This document shows positions 18,278-27,660 of a DNA stretch of 64,000 nt, in pieces (position 1 is the stretch's first letter; each line of letters begins with the position of its first letter). The stretch spans positions 534,001 through 598,000 of the forward strand of contig NZ_JBDQQR010000002.1 in NCBI RefSeq assembly GCF_039888675.1, given 5' to 3'. The notes below the pieces were generated by a model. The model was not told where the DNA came from and ran no database searches. It worked only from the letters and a program-made list of their open reading frames with translations. The position numbers were made by a program, and so were the translations under genes. This DNA is from Mesorhizobium sp. CAU 1732. Lineage in GTDB: Bacteria; Pseudomonadota; Alphaproteobacteria; Rhizobiales; Rhizobiaceae.

Positions 18278-19195
18278 TTGAACAAGCCATTGGACGAAAA
18301 CGCACGGCTCCGTGCAGGCAACGAACGTTGGAAGAACGAGGCTGAGCCCGCATTTATCCATCGCTTAGAGAGCAATCTCATGAGCGTCGGCAACATGAAC
18401 GGCCAGTTCTACCCCGAGCCCCGCATCGCGGGCGGATACGTCGTCTACCAAGCCAGCCAGGACGAACTATCGAAACCACTTGCGGAGCGCGTACCGCCGA
18501 CGGCTCTACGCCACTACTACGGATTCAAAGATGGCAAATGGCACGACGACCTCTACCTGAGCACTGGCCTCAACGATACGAAGCAGATGCGGAAAATCCT
18601 GGCTGACGATGGCTTTTCGCTGGAAGGCCAGAGGATCATGGAGTTCGGGTGCTCTTCGGGCCGACTACTCAGGCATTTTGAAGCAGAGGCTCACAGCAGC
18701 GAGGCTTGGGGCATTGATCTCCATTCGCCTGGCATCCATTGGGCGCAGTCGCATCTATCGCCACCATTCCATTTCATGACCAACAACACCAACCCGCATC
18801 TGCCGTTTGAAGACCGTCATTTTGGACTCATCTTCGCCGGCTCCGTCTGGACGCATATTGGAGAGTTGGACGATGCGTGGCTTTTGGAGATGCGCCGCAT
18901 CATGAACCCGGGCGGTCGCATTTACATAACAATATCCGATGAGAACACTTTGGCGGAGGTGAAGCGAATCAACCCCGGGCACGAGAGCAACAAACACGTC
19001 GCAGAGCTGGACGAGGTCACCGGAATGCTGTCAAAGGACTACGTGCAGTTCGTCACCCGCTCCACCCCCTGGCTACAACGTTCGGTCTACAATCGCGAAG
19101 CATGGCTCAAGAAGATTGGCCGCTGGTTCGATGTGAAGATGGCAAAGGCCAACGCGTACGGCTGGCAAACCGGCGTACTTTTGGAGAAACGATAG
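18278..19195 (+). CDS. Class I SAM-dependent methyltransferase
   Basis: A 305-residue protein. Motif I IMEFGCSSGRLLRHF begins at residue 120, followed by AWGIDLHSPGIHWAQ, the motif-II-like GLIFAGSVWTHIGEL and the post-motif MRRIMNPGGRIYITIS, a canonical Methyltransf_11/25 core. The start is decided by the ribosome site: a perfect AGGAGG (18263-18268) lies 9 nt before TTG 18278, whereas the GTG at 18245 has none. The N-terminal 100 residues are unlike standard methyltransferases and may bind the acceptor. Composition is lower in GC than the flanks. It probably methylates a sugar in the neighbouring pathway. Confidence 0.8.
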   Translation: MNKPLDENARLRAGNERWKNEAEPAFIHRLESNLMSVGNMNGQFYPEPRIAGGYVVYQASQDELSKPLAERVPPTALRHYYGFKDGKWHDDLYLSTGLNDTKQMRKILADDGFSLEGQRIMEFGCSSGRLLRHFEAEAHSSEAWGIDLHSPGIHWAQSHLSPPFHFMTNNTNPHLPFEDRHFGLIFAGSVWTHIGELDDAWLLEMRRIMNPGGRIYITISDENTLAEVKRINPGHESNKHVAELDEVTGMLSKDYVQFVTRSTPWLQRSVYNREAWLKKIGRWFDVKMAKANAYGWQTGVLLEKR

Positions 19196-19358
19196 AGATT
19201 GCGTGGACGTTGAGATACTTGGTCTTGCCAGTATCCCATATTTCATCGGGATTATCAGTGCCTTTGCTTGAAATTATGGCTTGCAATCCGGCCCGCTGAT
19301 CGGCAATGAATCATTGCTGACGGTGGGCCAACCGTTTGCATCGCAACGAGTTTCGGTG

Positions 19359-19414
19359 GCGTCATGCGCACGTGATGACGCAGTTTGCCGGGGTAATGAC
19401 GCATGATTGGCGTC
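19359..19414. promoter_or_regulatory. Cluster of ATGACGC/GCGTCAT motifs upstream of a glycosyltransferase
   Basis: Inside the 304-nt non-coding gap 19196-19499 there is a dyad GCGTCAT-N9-ATGACGC (19359-19381), a further ATGACGC at 19396-19402 and an inverted GCGTC at 19410-19414. The cluster lies about 90-140 nt before the GTG start at 19500. Repeated inverted heptamers of this kind look like a regulator-binding site. I do not recognise the regulator, and chance cannot be excluded for such short words. Confidence 0.35.
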
Positions 19415-19499
19415 GGCAGCGTCGTTTGGTGCATAACGTATTCGAAACGCGATCTGATTTGCGCGATGGGCAGCATGCTGCCCGCGGAGAGGCCAGGCA

Positions 19500-20477
19500 G
19501 TGAAAAAGCAGAAGCTCAGCGTAATCCTGTGCACCTACAGCCCGAAAGAGCACATGCTGCGCCGATGCCTGGGCTCGCTGGCAGTGCAGGAGATCGCAAC
19601 CTCCGACTATGAACTCATCGTCGTCGACAATTGCTCGAAACCGCCGCTGGAGAAGGCTTCGCTCGAAGCGATGGCGGGGCGTGAGGTCCAGCTCGTCCGC
19701 GAAATGCGGCCCGGCCTTGTTCATGCCCGCGTGGCGGGGTTCCAGGCCGCGAAGCATTCGGTATTGGTGTTCATCGACGACGACAACGAATTCGCGCCCG
19801 ATTATCTGTCGCAGACGCAGCGCATCGCACAGGCGGAGCCGAAGCTCGGCGTCTTTGGCGGCCGGTGCATCGGCGCCTATGAACGCCCGCCCGCGCGCAT
19901 CAAGGAGTTTTTCCTGCCATTCCTGGGCGTGCGTGACCAGGGCGACGAAGCCTTGACCGATGAGGGCAAGGAGTGGGGGCCGCACGAGCCCATCGGCGCC
20001 GGCATCGTCGTGCGCAGGCCGATCGGTGAACTCTACGCGAATTTCGTCGATGGCGGTACGGCGGGAGGCGGTCTGGGCCGCACCGGCAACCAGCTTCTCG
20101 CGGGCGAGGACTCGCTTTTGTCACGCTTCGCGCATGAGGCGGGTTATCTCTGCGGCTACCGGCCGGAACTGAGCCTCAACCACCATATCGAGCCGCGCCG
20201 TCTCGAATGGGGCTACCTCACGCGGCTGATGAAGGGCCACGGCATGAGCTATGTGCGCCTCGCGCGCATCAACGGGCAGCAGTTCGAGCCCGTGGAGACG
20301 TGGACCGCGCGGAAGATGATGCTGAAGAACCTGATCTATCGGCTGCCCCGCGAAGGCGTCATGGCCGCCTTCGCCCACATCTTCTGGGATCTCGGCTTCT
20401 ACGAGGCGGTCAATGAAGGCCCGCCCTCGCAAGCGCAGGTTGCCGCCTCTCCGGCACGTTCGGCCTCGGTCAACTGA
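19500..20477 (+). CDS. Family 2 glycosyltransferase (paralog of 16143-17093)
   Basis: A 325-residue GT-A transferase. It opens KLSVILCTYSPKEHMLRRCL and has D93-D94-D95 in VFIDDDNEF. The core landmarks GVFGGR, LPFLGVRDQG, GAGIVVRRP, GLGRTGNQLLAGED and the His-rich SLNHHIEPRRLEW line up one for one with the gene at 16143-17093, so the pair arose by duplication and probably handle related sugars. The start is GTG 19500 with GAGAGG six nt upstream. It ends 7 nt from the convergent sulfotransferase stop. Composition returns to the high-GC style of the locus. Confidence 0.85.
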   Translation: MKKQKLSVILCTYSPKEHMLRRCLGSLAVQEIATSDYELIVVDNCSKPPLEKASLEAMAGREVQLVREMRPGLVHARVAGFQAAKHSVLVFIDDDNEFAPDYLSQTQRIAQAEPKLGVFGGRCIGAYERPPARIKEFFLPFLGVRDQGDEALTDEGKEWGPHEPIGAGIVVRRPIGELYANFVDGGTAGGGLGRTGNQLLAGEDSLLSRFAHEAGYLCGYRPELSLNHHIEPRRLEWGYLTRLMKGHGMSYVRLARINGQQFEPVETWTARKMMLKNLIYRLPREGVMAAFAHIFWDLGFYEAVNEGPPSQAQVAASPARSASVN

Positions 20478-20484
20478 GCCGCGA

Positions 20485-21378
20485 TCAGCCGTCCAGCATC
20501 CACGCGTGGGGCGTGCCGTCCAGAACGTCTGCGACCGCATCGAAGTTCATGATGATTTGGGAGAGCGGCCGGGCGTTGATCCGCGCGTAACGGGGCGTGA
20601 CGCCGGCAGCCTGGACGCCGAGATACGCGCAGGCTTTTCGATACCCGATCGAAGGATTTGTCTCGATGTCGTCTTCATAGACAAGGTCCAGCCACGCGAT
20701 GCCGGATTCCCGGAACGCGCCCTCGAGCCGTCCGAACTCCTGCTCCACGAGGGAGATCGCATCGAGGAGCGTGTAGAAACCGGGGCCGAATGCAATCCGG
20801 TCCACGTCCAGATCGACCCGAGGCAGATGCGGCACCTCCCCAGGCTTCCAGTGATATCTGCCGCTTTCCGTTGCAAGCCTGTTCGATACGAACCGCCGCA
20901 ACAGGTTCTTTCGCCGAAGCATGATGGCATGCTGCATTCCGAGAGACCGGAGGTAGCCAACATATCCTTCGATGCCGAAGGGAAAGAGTCGCATGTCGAC
21001 TGAATTTGGGAACTTGCACTCGAAGAGATAGGTGCCACCACCGCGCAGGAGGCGGCGGCGCGAGACGATCTTCGTCTCCGTGTATTCGCTGGCATTTGCA
21101 AATCTCTGCCTGAGTGCATCCCTGTCCCGATAGTCGGTATAGATTTCGCTATCCGAAATGACGTCCGGCAATTGATCCAGCATGTCGGCAAGAACAGTGC
21201 TGCCCGAACGGCCCACATGAAACATGACACAGACATTCGAGCGATCCGGCGCGCGACCGACGATCGGCGTGGCGAAGGTCCGTGCAACCGAGGACAGTTC
21301 CAGACGCAGGCGCCTACCAAGCCGGCGGTAAATCTGGCTCTCACGCATCGTCGTCCTGAAATCGTCCAGCTTGATCAC
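20485..21378 (-). CDS. Sulfotransferase-family protein
   Basis: A 297-residue protein with the 5'-phosphosulfate-binding loop [16 protein letters not shown] at about residues 52-67 and, further on, [17 protein letters not shown], which fits the 3'-phosphate-binding region where Arg and Ser contact PAPS. It should transfer sulfate from PAPS to a hydroxyl of the glycan or a lipid. The start is GTG 21378, which overlaps the stop of the upstream manC-type gene (GTGA), so both are in one operon on the minus strand. No PAPS-synthesis genes are in the window. Confidence 0.75.
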   Translation of the reverse strand: MIKLDDFRTTMRESQIYRRLGRRLRLELSSVARTFATPIVGRAPDRSNVCVMFHVGRSGSTVLADMLDQLPDVISDSEIYTDYRDRDALRQRFANASEYTETKIVSRRRLLRGGGTYLFECKFPNSVDMRLFPFGIEGYVGYLRSLGMQHAIMLRRKNLLRRFVSNRLATESGRYHWKPGEVPHLPRVDLDVDRIAFGPGFYTLLDAISLVEQEFGRLEGAFRESGIAWLDLVYEDDIETNPSIGYRKACAYLGVQAAGVTPRYARINARPLSQIIMNFDAVADVLDGTPHAWMLDG

Positions 21379-22781
21379 GAACGGCCGTAGCGATCCTCGA
21401 AGCGCACGATGTCGTCCTCGCCCAGATAGGAGCCTGACTGCACCTCGATCAGTTCGAGCGGGATCTTGCCGGGATTTTCCAGCGCGTGGATTTCGCCGAG
21501 CGGGATGTAGGTCGACTGGTTCTCGGTCAGCAGGATCACCTCGTCGCCCTTGTAGACCTTCGCCGTGCCGCGCACGACGATCCAGTGCTCGGCTCTATGA
21601 TGGTGCATCTGCACCGACAGCTTCGCCCCCGGTTTCACGGTGATGCGCTTGACCTGGTCGCGCTCGCCGAAATCGATGGAGTCGTAGTGCCCCCAGGGGC
21701 GGTAGACCTCGCGGTGGTTCATGTGCTCGTGGCGGCCATGCTTCCTGATCAGGTCGACGATACCCTTGACGTTCTGGACCTTGTCCTTGTGCGCGATCAG
21801 CACGGCATCCTTGGTTTCCACCACAACGAGGTCCTCGACGCCCACCAGCGCGACGAGGCGCGCTTCGCCGCGCACGAGATTGTTGCGGCTGTCGAGCGCA
21901 AGCACGTCGCCATGCAGCGCGTTGCCGTCGCTGTCGCGCTCTTGCACCTCCCACAGCGCCGACCACGACCCGATGTCGTTCCAACGCGCGTCGAGCGGCA
22001 CAACGGCCGCGTCGGACGTCTTTTCCATTACCGCGTAGTCGATCGATTCCGACGGGCAGGCGGTGAACGCCTTCGCATCGACGCGAACGAACTGCATGTC
22101 GGGCTCGGTCGTGCCGATTGCGCTCACGCAGGCGTCGAGGATGTCGGGACGGTAGCGCTTCAACTCGTCGAGATAGCGGCTTGCCTTGAACAGGAAGATG
22201 CCGCCATTCCAGTAATATCCGCCGTCCGCGATGTAGCGCTCGGCCGTATCGGCATCGGGCTTTTCGGCAAAGCTGGCGACCGCGTAGCCATGATCGCCAA
22301 GCGTCTCGCCGCGCCTGATGTAGCCATAACCGGTTTCCGCGCGCACCGGCACGATGCCGAAGGTGACGAGCTTGCCCCGCTCGGCGAGCGGAACGGCAGC
22401 CTCGATCGCCGCGTGGAACTTCGGGACGTCACGGATGAAATGGTCGGCCGCCAGCACGAGAAGCAGCGGGTCCTCGCCGTTTCGTGTCGCGTAGAGTGCG
22501 GCAAGCGCGATGGCCGGCGCGGTGTTTTTGGCGACGGGCTCGAGCAGGATCGTCGTCTCTTCGCGGCCGATCTGCCGAAGCTGCTCGGCGACGAGAAAAC
22601 GATGCTCCTCGTTACAGATCAGAAGCGGGCTCTCGGCGGAGATGCCGTCGAGGCGGGTGATCGTTTCCTGCAGCAGCGTCTGCTCGCCCGTGAGGGCGTG
22701 GAATTGCTTCGGGTAGAGCTGGCGCGACAGCGGCCAGAGCCTCGTGCCGGAGCCCCCGGCCATGATCACGGGCAAGAACAT
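21375..22781 (-). CDS. manC: Mannose-1-phosphate guanylyltransferase / mannose-6-phosphate isomerase (bifunctional)
   Basis: A 468-residue type II enzyme. The N-terminal nucleotidyltransferase has the signature [20 protein letters not shown] directly after the start, and the C-terminal cupin isomerase domain has [17 protein letters not shown] with the metal-binding His residues. It makes GDP-mannose from mannose-1-phosphate and GTP and can interconvert fructose-6-P and mannose-6-P. ATG 22781 is preceded by GAGGAGA. With the phosphomannomutase at 24046 and gmd/fcl at 25416-27468 it completes a route from fructose-6-P to GDP-L-fucose. Confidence 0.93.
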   Translation of the reverse strand: MFLPVIMAGGSGTRLWPLSRQLYPKQFHALTGEQTLLQETITRLDGISAESPLLICNEEHRFLVAEQLRQIGREETTILLEPVAKNTAPAIALAALYATRNGEDPLLLVLAADHFIRDVPKFHAAIEAAVPLAERGKLVTFGIVPVRAETGYGYIRRGETLGDHGYAVASFAEKPDADTAERYIADGGYYWNGGIFLFKASRYLDELKRYRPDILDACVSAIGTTEPDMQFVRVDAKAFTACPSESIDYAVMEKTSDAAVVPLDARWNDIGSWSALWEVQERDSDGNALHGDVLALDSRNNLVRGEARLVALVGVEDLVVVETKDAVLIAHKDKVQNVKGIVDLIRKHGRHEHMNHREVYRPWGHYDSIDFGERDQVKRITVKPGAKLSVQMHHHRAEHWIVVRGTAKVYKGDEVILLTENQSTYIPLGEIHALENPGKIPLELIEVQSGSYLGEDDIVRFEDRYGRS

Positions 22782-22983
22782 GATGCCAATTCTCCTCGCC
22801 GCGTCCGGCCTGCCGGCTGCGGGATGCTTCGCGTTCCGGCTGGGTGCACGATCGCGATCCCTGAGCTGTCGCCTGGCATCGATCTCAGCTCCCAACCTCT
22901 CCGGTCACCTATATTCAAGCCACCCGCCATGGCCAATCGAATTTTGTGACAGCGTATAGCACGGCACTACCGCGCAAGGCGTA

Positions 22984-23874
22984 TCACCAGCCCGAACCGA
23001 GGCTGCGGAAGGCCCGGTGCAGTGCAAGCGCGCGCCGCCAGTGACCGGGGTCCGGTCGCGCGATGAGGGCTGCAGCGCAAACGCGCGCGGCCTCCAGCAC
23101 GTCGCCCTTCAGAAGGCCGGCCCGCGCGGAGGCGAGCCGCGAAACGCTCGAAAACGCGTCGAGCAGTGCGTCATCGACCCCTGCGGCCGGGTCGGCGGCG
23201 ATCGCCTCGGCCATCGCGAGATGCGCGGCGTGGACACTGCGATAGCTCGTCCACGACCCGCCCATGGTGCGCGACCCCGCATGCGACCGGTAGCGATAGA
23301 CGGGTTCGGAGACCATTTCGCGTTTCGGATCGAGGCGCAGCAGCCGCAACAGCATGTGCCTGTCCGCCCCGAGCCCGATATCGGTCCGAAAGGGACCCGC
23401 ACGGACGAGAAGCGCGCGCGAAAAGACGCGGGCGTTGATCGTTGGCACGGCAAAGAGAAGCGATTCGGGGCTCATCCGCCGCGCATGATGATCGCTGCGC
23501 CAGGTCACTGTCTCACCCGTTGCGATCTCTGCTTCCCCGGTGACGATATCCCCGCCTTCGCCTTTGGCCCGATCCACAAGGCCCTGCACCGCCGGCAGGA
23601 CGACATCGTCGGCGTTGAGCCACACGATGTGTGATCCGTTCGCGTTCGCGATCGCCCTGTTGAGGCCGTGATAAAGCGATCCGTCCGGCCCTTCGAGCAG
23701 GGTCACGCCGGCTCCGCGCAGATATTCGATCGATCCGTCGGTCGATCCACCATCGGCGACGACGATTTCGAACGACGCAGCCGGCAGCGACGCGTGCACG
23801 GATGCGATCGCATCGGGCAGATGCGGCATGCCATCGAGACACGGCATGACGATGCTGAGAACCGGATGGGGCAT
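22984..23874 (-). CDS. Family 2 glycosyltransferase
   Basis: A 296-residue transferase. It opens PVLSIVMPCLDGMPHLPDAI and has ADGGSTDGS, then WLNADDVVLP with the metal-binding Asp pair near residue 95, and IGLGADRHMLLRLL in the acceptor half. The overall pattern is that of WcaA/WbbL-type family 2 transferases. It lies between the manC-type gene and the divergent phosphomannomutase. The specific sugar is unknown; GDP-mannose or GDP-fucose use would fit the neighbours. ATG 23874 has no strong ribosome site. The 202-nt gap 22782-22983 downstream holds no gene and probably carries the manC promoter. Confidence 0.83.
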   Translation of the reverse strand: MPHPVLSIVMPCLDGMPHLPDAIASVHASLPAASFEIVVADGGSTDGSIEYLRGAGVTLLEGPDGSLYHGLNRAIANANGSHIVWLNADDVVLPAVQGLVDRAKGEGGDIVTGEAEIATGETVTWRSDHHARRMSPESLLFAVPTINARVFSRALLVRAGPFRTDIGLGADRHMLLRLLRLDPKREMVSEPVYRYRSHAGSRTMGGSWTSYRSVHAAHLAMAEAIAADPAAGVDDALLDAFSSVSRLASARAGLLKGDVLEAARVCAAALIARPDPGHWRRALALHRAFRSLGSGW

Positions 23875-24045
23875 GAAACGTCCGGGCTGGATGTGCGTCT
23901 GATTGTGCCGTCTTACGCTGCCGATCGCATCGGGCGCAACACGAAGCCCGTCGCTCGAACAATGCAGGTTGCGCCGTAGCGACATCCTTTCTAACACAGG
24001 CGCCAGTGCCGCATGCTGGTTTCGCGGCGAAAAACGAGGACAGCG

Positions 24046-25404
24046 ATGGCATCTCCGTTCAAGGCCTATGACGTGCGCGGCGAGATCCCCGGCCAGATCA
24101 ACGTGCCTTTCGCCTACCGCATGGGCCAGGCCGTGGCCGCCCTCAACAAACCGGAAAGCGTCGTCGTCGGCCACGACATGCGCCAGGACAGCCCCGCCCT
24201 TGCGGACGCGCTCGCCCAGGGCCTGCTCGACAGCGGCGTGACCGTGCTTCCCGTCGGGCAATGCGGAACGGAAGAAGTGTATTTCCACACCGCTCATTCC
24301 GGCGCGGGTGCAGGGTTGATGGTTACGGCAAGCCACAATCCGGAAAGCTACAACGGCTTCAAGATGGTGCTGAAGGGCGCGACCGCGGCCACACGCGAAA
24401 ACGCCTTCGACGCGATCGAGGCGTTGGTGATGTCCGACAAGGTCATCGGACGCGTTGGCGACTACAAGGCGCGCGGACACCTGGCGCCGATCCTCGACCG
24501 GGATCCCTATATCGAGCGTATCCTGCAGCAGGTCGCGGGCCAGGATTTGAAGCCGATGAAGATCGTCTGCCACGCAGGCAATGGCTGCGCCGGCCCGATC
24601 ATCGACCTGCTCGAAGCCCATCTTCCGTTCGAGTTCATCAAGATCGACCACGAGCCCGATCCATCGCTGCCCAACGGCATTCCCAACCCGCTTCTGCCGG
24701 AGAAACGCTCGCGCGCTAGCGAGGCGGTCGTCGCGCACGGCGCCGATCTCGGCATCGCCTGGGACGGCGATTTCGACCGCTGCTTTCTCTACGACCACAA
24801 TGGCCGCTTCATCGAAGGCTACTATCTCGTCGGGCTCATCGCGCAGACGATGCTCCGCACCGCGCCGGGCGCGACGGTGCTCTACGATCCGCGCCTGACC
24901 TGGAACACGCAGGATCTGGTCGCGCGCGCCGGCGGTGTCGCGAAGCTGTGCCCTACCGGGCACGCCTTCTTCAAGCACCGCATGCGCGAGGAAAATGCCG
25001 TCTATGGCGGCGAGATGAGCGCCCACCACTATTTCCGCGATTTCAGCTACTGCGATTCGGGCATGCTCGCCTGGTTGGCGGTGGTGGCCGAGCTGTCCGC
25101 AAGCGGCACATCGCTCGCGGAGCGCGTGGAAGAACGCATCGCGGCGTTTCCATGCTCGGGCGAGATCAATTTTACGGTCAAGGATGCCCGCGCCGCGCAG
25201 GAGAAGGTCGCCGACAGATATGCCGACGAGAACCCGGAAATCGAGACTTTGGACGGGCTCGGCATGGATTTTGCGGACTGGCGCTTCAATCTGCGGGCGT
25301 CCAACACCGAACCGCTTCTGCGCCTCAATGTGGAGACACGCGCAGACCCGGCGCTGCTCGAGAAGCGCGTGAAAGAGATTTCGGAGCTTATCCGCAGCGC
25401 GTGA
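24046..25404 (+). CDS. manB: Phosphomannomutase/phosphoglucomutase
   Basis: A 452-residue alpha-D-phosphohexomutase with all four active-site loops: catalytic S96 in VTASHNPESYNGFK, magnesium-binding D240-G-D242-F-D244-R in WDGDFDRC, sugar-binding GGEMSAHHYF, and phosphate-binding RASNTEPLLR. It converts mannose-6-P to mannose-1-P (and perhaps glucose-6-P to glucose-1-P), feeding the GDP-mannose enzyme encoded nearby. ATG 24046 has GAGGA upstream. It is divergent from the glycosyltransferase at 22984 and converges on the fucose synthase gene with 11 nt between the stops. Confidence 0.94.
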   Translation: MASPFKAYDVRGEIPGQINVPFAYRMGQAVAALNKPESVVVGHDMRQDSPALADALAQGLLDSGVTVLPVGQCGTEEVYFHTAHSGAGAGLMVTASHNPESYNGFKMVLKGATAATRENAFDAIEALVMSDKVIGRVGDYKARGHLAPILDRDPYIERILQQVAGQDLKPMKIVCHAGNGCAGPIIDLLEAHLPFEFIKIDHEPDPSLPNGIPNPLLPEKRSRASEAVVAHGADLGIAWDGDFDRCFLYDHNGRFIEGYYLVGLIAQTMLRTAPGATVLYDPRLTWNTQDLVARAGGVAKLCPTGHAFFKHRMREENAVYGGEMSAHHYFRDFSYCDSGMLAWLAVVAELSASGTSLAERVEERIAAFPCSGEINFTVKDARAAQEKVADRYADENPEIETLDGLGMDFADWRFNLRASNTEPLLRLNVETRADPALLEKRVKEISELIRSA

Positions 25405-25415
25405 ACACGAACGGC

Positions 25416-26384
25416 TCAGGCGACGTTGAGGCGCGCCTGACCCGTCTCGACGTGTTCGCGGAACCACGCATAGGCGTCTTCCAGGCCGCTGCGAAGATCG
25501 TGCTTCGGACGCCAGCCTGTCTCGAACAGGCGCGTCACGTCCATCAGCTTGCGCGGCGTGCCGTCCGGCTTGGTCTCGTCGCGGAGGATTTCGCCGTCGA
25601 AGCCAACCACCGACGCCACCATATGCGCCAGATCGAGGATCGAGATGTCCTCGCCGGAGCCGACATTGACGTGGCCGTCGCCCGAATAGGACTTCAACAG
25701 ATAGACCATCGCGTCGGCAGCATCGTCGACATGCAGGAATTCGCGCTTCGGCGTGCCTGATCCCCAGATCGTCATCTCGCGCTCACCGGCGAACTTCGCC
25801 TCATGCGCCTTGCGCAGCATCGCGGGAATGACATGGCTCTTTTCGAGATCGTAATTGTCGCCCGGACCATAGAGGTTTGTGGGCATGGCGGAGATGTAGT
25901 CGACGCCGTGCTGGCGGCGATAGGCCTGGCAAAGCTTGAGCCCGGCGATCTTGGCGATCGCGTACCACTCGTTGGTCGGCTCGAGCGGGCCGGTGAGGAG
26001 CGCGTCCTCGGGAATCGGCTGCGGCGCGAACTTCGGATAGATGCAGGACGAGCCGAGGAAGATCAGCTTCTCGACCTCGTTGCGAAACGACGATTCGATC
26101 ACGTTCGTCTCGATAACGAGGTTTTCGTAGAGAAAATCGGCCGGATAGGTGTCGTTAGCGAGAATGCCACCCACCTTCGCCGCCGCCAGAACGACGGCAT
26201 CAGGCTTGCGGTCTGCGATCCACCGCCGCACGGCGGACTGGTCGCGCAGGTCGAGTTCCTTGCGCGATGCGGTCAGCACCTCGCAATTCTCGCCTTCCAG
26301 CCGGCGGACGATCGCCGAGCCGACCATGCCGCGATGGCCGGCTACGAAGACCCGACGGTCCTTCAGCGAATAGATGCTCTTCAT
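25416..26384 (-). CDS. fcl: GDP-L-fucose synthase
   Basis: A 322-residue SDR with the family N-terminus [19 protein letters not shown], the active-site stretch [17 protein letters not shown] (Ser and Cys conserved in Fcl) and [10 protein letters not shown] as the YxxxK pair. The bifunctional enzyme epimerises C3 and C5 of GDP-4-keto-6-deoxymannose and reduces C4 with NADPH to give GDP-L-fucose. ATG 26384 follows CCGGAG. It lies 13 nt after the gmd stop in the same operon, so the substrate is made by the preceding gene. Confidence 0.94.
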   Translation of the reverse strand: MKSIYSLKDRRVFVAGHRGMVGSAIVRRLEGENCEVLTASRKELDLRDQSAVRRWIADRKPDAVVLAAAKVGGILANDTYPADFLYENLVIETNVIESSFRNEVEKLIFLGSSCIYPKFAPQPIPEDALLTGPLEPTNEWYAIAKIAGLKLCQAYRRQHGVDYISAMPTNLYGPGDNYDLEKSHVIPAMLRKAHEAKFAGEREMTIWGSGTPKREFLHVDDAADAMVYLLKSYSGDGHVNVGSGEDISILDLAHMVASVVGFDGEILRDETKPDGTPRKLMDVTRLFETGWRPKHDLRSGLEDAYAWFREHVETGQARLNVA

Positions 26385-26397
26385 GCTCGAACTCCGG

Positions 26398-27468
26398 TCA
26401 GGCGGAACGGTCGTTGCGCCAGGCTTCCCGCTCTGCAAGATCGATATCGGCCTTCACCATCTCGGATACAAGTTCGCGGAAGCTTGTCGTGTGCTGCCAT
26501 CCGAGCTTTGCCTTTGCCTTCGAGGGATCGCCGATCAGCAAATCGACCTCGGTGGGGCGGAAATAGCGCGGATCGATCCGTATCAAGGCCTGACCCGTCG
26601 ACGAATCGCGCCCGACCTCGTCCACGTCCTTGCCTTCCCAGACGATGGTACGACCCACCTCGGCAAAAGCAAGCTCCACGAACTCACGAACGGCATGCGT
26701 TTCGCCGGTGGCGAGCACGAAATCATCCGGCTCGTCGTGCTGCAGGATGCGCCACATGCCCTCGACATAGTCGCGCGCATGGCCCCAGTCGCGCTTGGCG
26801 TCCAGATTGCCGAGATAGAGCGTGTCCTGAAGGCCGCGCTGGATGCCGGCGACGGCGCGGGTGATCTTGCGCGTCACGAAGGTCTCGCCGCGCGTCGGCC
26901 CCTCATGATTGAAGAGAATGCCGTTGGAGGCGTAGATGCCATAGGCCTCGCGATAGTTGACCGCGATCCAGTAGGCATAGAGCTTGGCGGCAGCATAGGG
27001 CGAGCGCGGATAGAACGGCGTCGTCTCCGACTGCGGAACTTCCTGCACCTTGCCGTAGAGTTCGGACGTCGAGGCCTGATAGAACCGGACCGTCTTCTCC
27101 ATGCCGAGGATGCGGATCGCCTCGAGGAGGCGCAGCGTGCCGATGCCGTCCGCATTGCCGGTATATTCCGGCGTCTCGAAGCTCACCGCGACATGGCTCT
27201 GGGCCGCGAGATTGTAGATTTCGTCAGGCTGCGTTTCCTGCACGAGGCGAATCAGGTTGGTCGAATCCGTCAGGTCGCCATAGTGGAGAAAGAAGCGCGT
27301 GTTCTTCTCGTGAGGATCGACATAGATCCCGTCGATGCGTTCTGTGTTGAACGAAGAGGAACGCCGCTTGAGGCCGTGAACCACGTAGCCTTTTTCCAGC
27401 AGCAGTCGCGCCAGATAGGCTCCGTCTTGTCCTGTTACGCCGGTGATAAGCGCCGTCTTCTCTGTCAT
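26398..27468 (-). CDS. gmd: GDP-mannose 4,6-dehydratase
   Basis: A 356-residue dehydratase. It has [20 protein letters not shown] at the start, [15 protein letters not shown] for NADP binding, catalytic Thr/Glu in [11 protein letters not shown], and [12 protein letters not shown] for the YxxxK pair, all typical of Gmd. It produces GDP-4-keto-6-deoxy-D-mannose, the last common intermediate to GDP-fucose, GDP-rhamnose and related sugars. The adjacent fcl gene directs it to GDP-L-fucose. ATG 27468 has only a weak ribosome site. Its promoter should lie in the 192-nt gap shared with the divergent gene at 27661. Confidence 0.95.
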   Translation of the reverse strand: MTEKTALITGVTGQDGAYLARLLLEKGYVVHGLKRRSSSFNTERIDGIYVDPHEKNTRFFLHYGDLTDSTNLIRLVQETQPDEIYNLAAQSHVAVSFETPEYTGNADGIGTLRLLEAIRILGMEKTVRFYQASTSELYGKVQEVPQSETTPFYPRSPYAAAKLYAYWIAVNYREAYGIYASNGILFNHEGPTRGETFVTRKITRAVAGIQRGLQDTLYLGNLDAKRDWGHARDYVEGMWRILQHDEPDDFVLATGETHAVREFVELAFAEVGRTIVWEGKDVDEVGRDSSTGQALIRIDPRYFRPTEVDLLIGDPSKAKAKLGWQHTTSFRELVSEMVKADIDLAEREAWRNDRSA

Positions 27469-27660
27469 CTGCGAAACCCGGTTGCTGTTTTCCAACGTGC
27501 AGGACTTAGCCGAATGCCGGCCAAATGCAACCATGGCGTCCCCGGAACGGCGGCGTTTGCGGGCGCTCACCGGTCAAGAATATTGACCCGCCGAACTTTA
27601 TCGTGCACTTGGCTGCCGCTCGCACACCCTCTCGTCTTGGGAAAAAACGGCAAATCCTTC

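Noticed and set aside
23875..25467. Minus-strand open frame in front of the glycosyltransferase at 22984-23874
   Set aside because: It is antisense to the well-supported phosphomannomutase and shows no recognisable protein.
26374..27660. Long plus-strand open frame antisense to gmd that joins the pyruvyl-transferase-like gene
   Set aside because: The minus-strand gmd carries all family motifs, and the plus frame is only open because of high GC codon bias. The real gene begins at ATG 27661.
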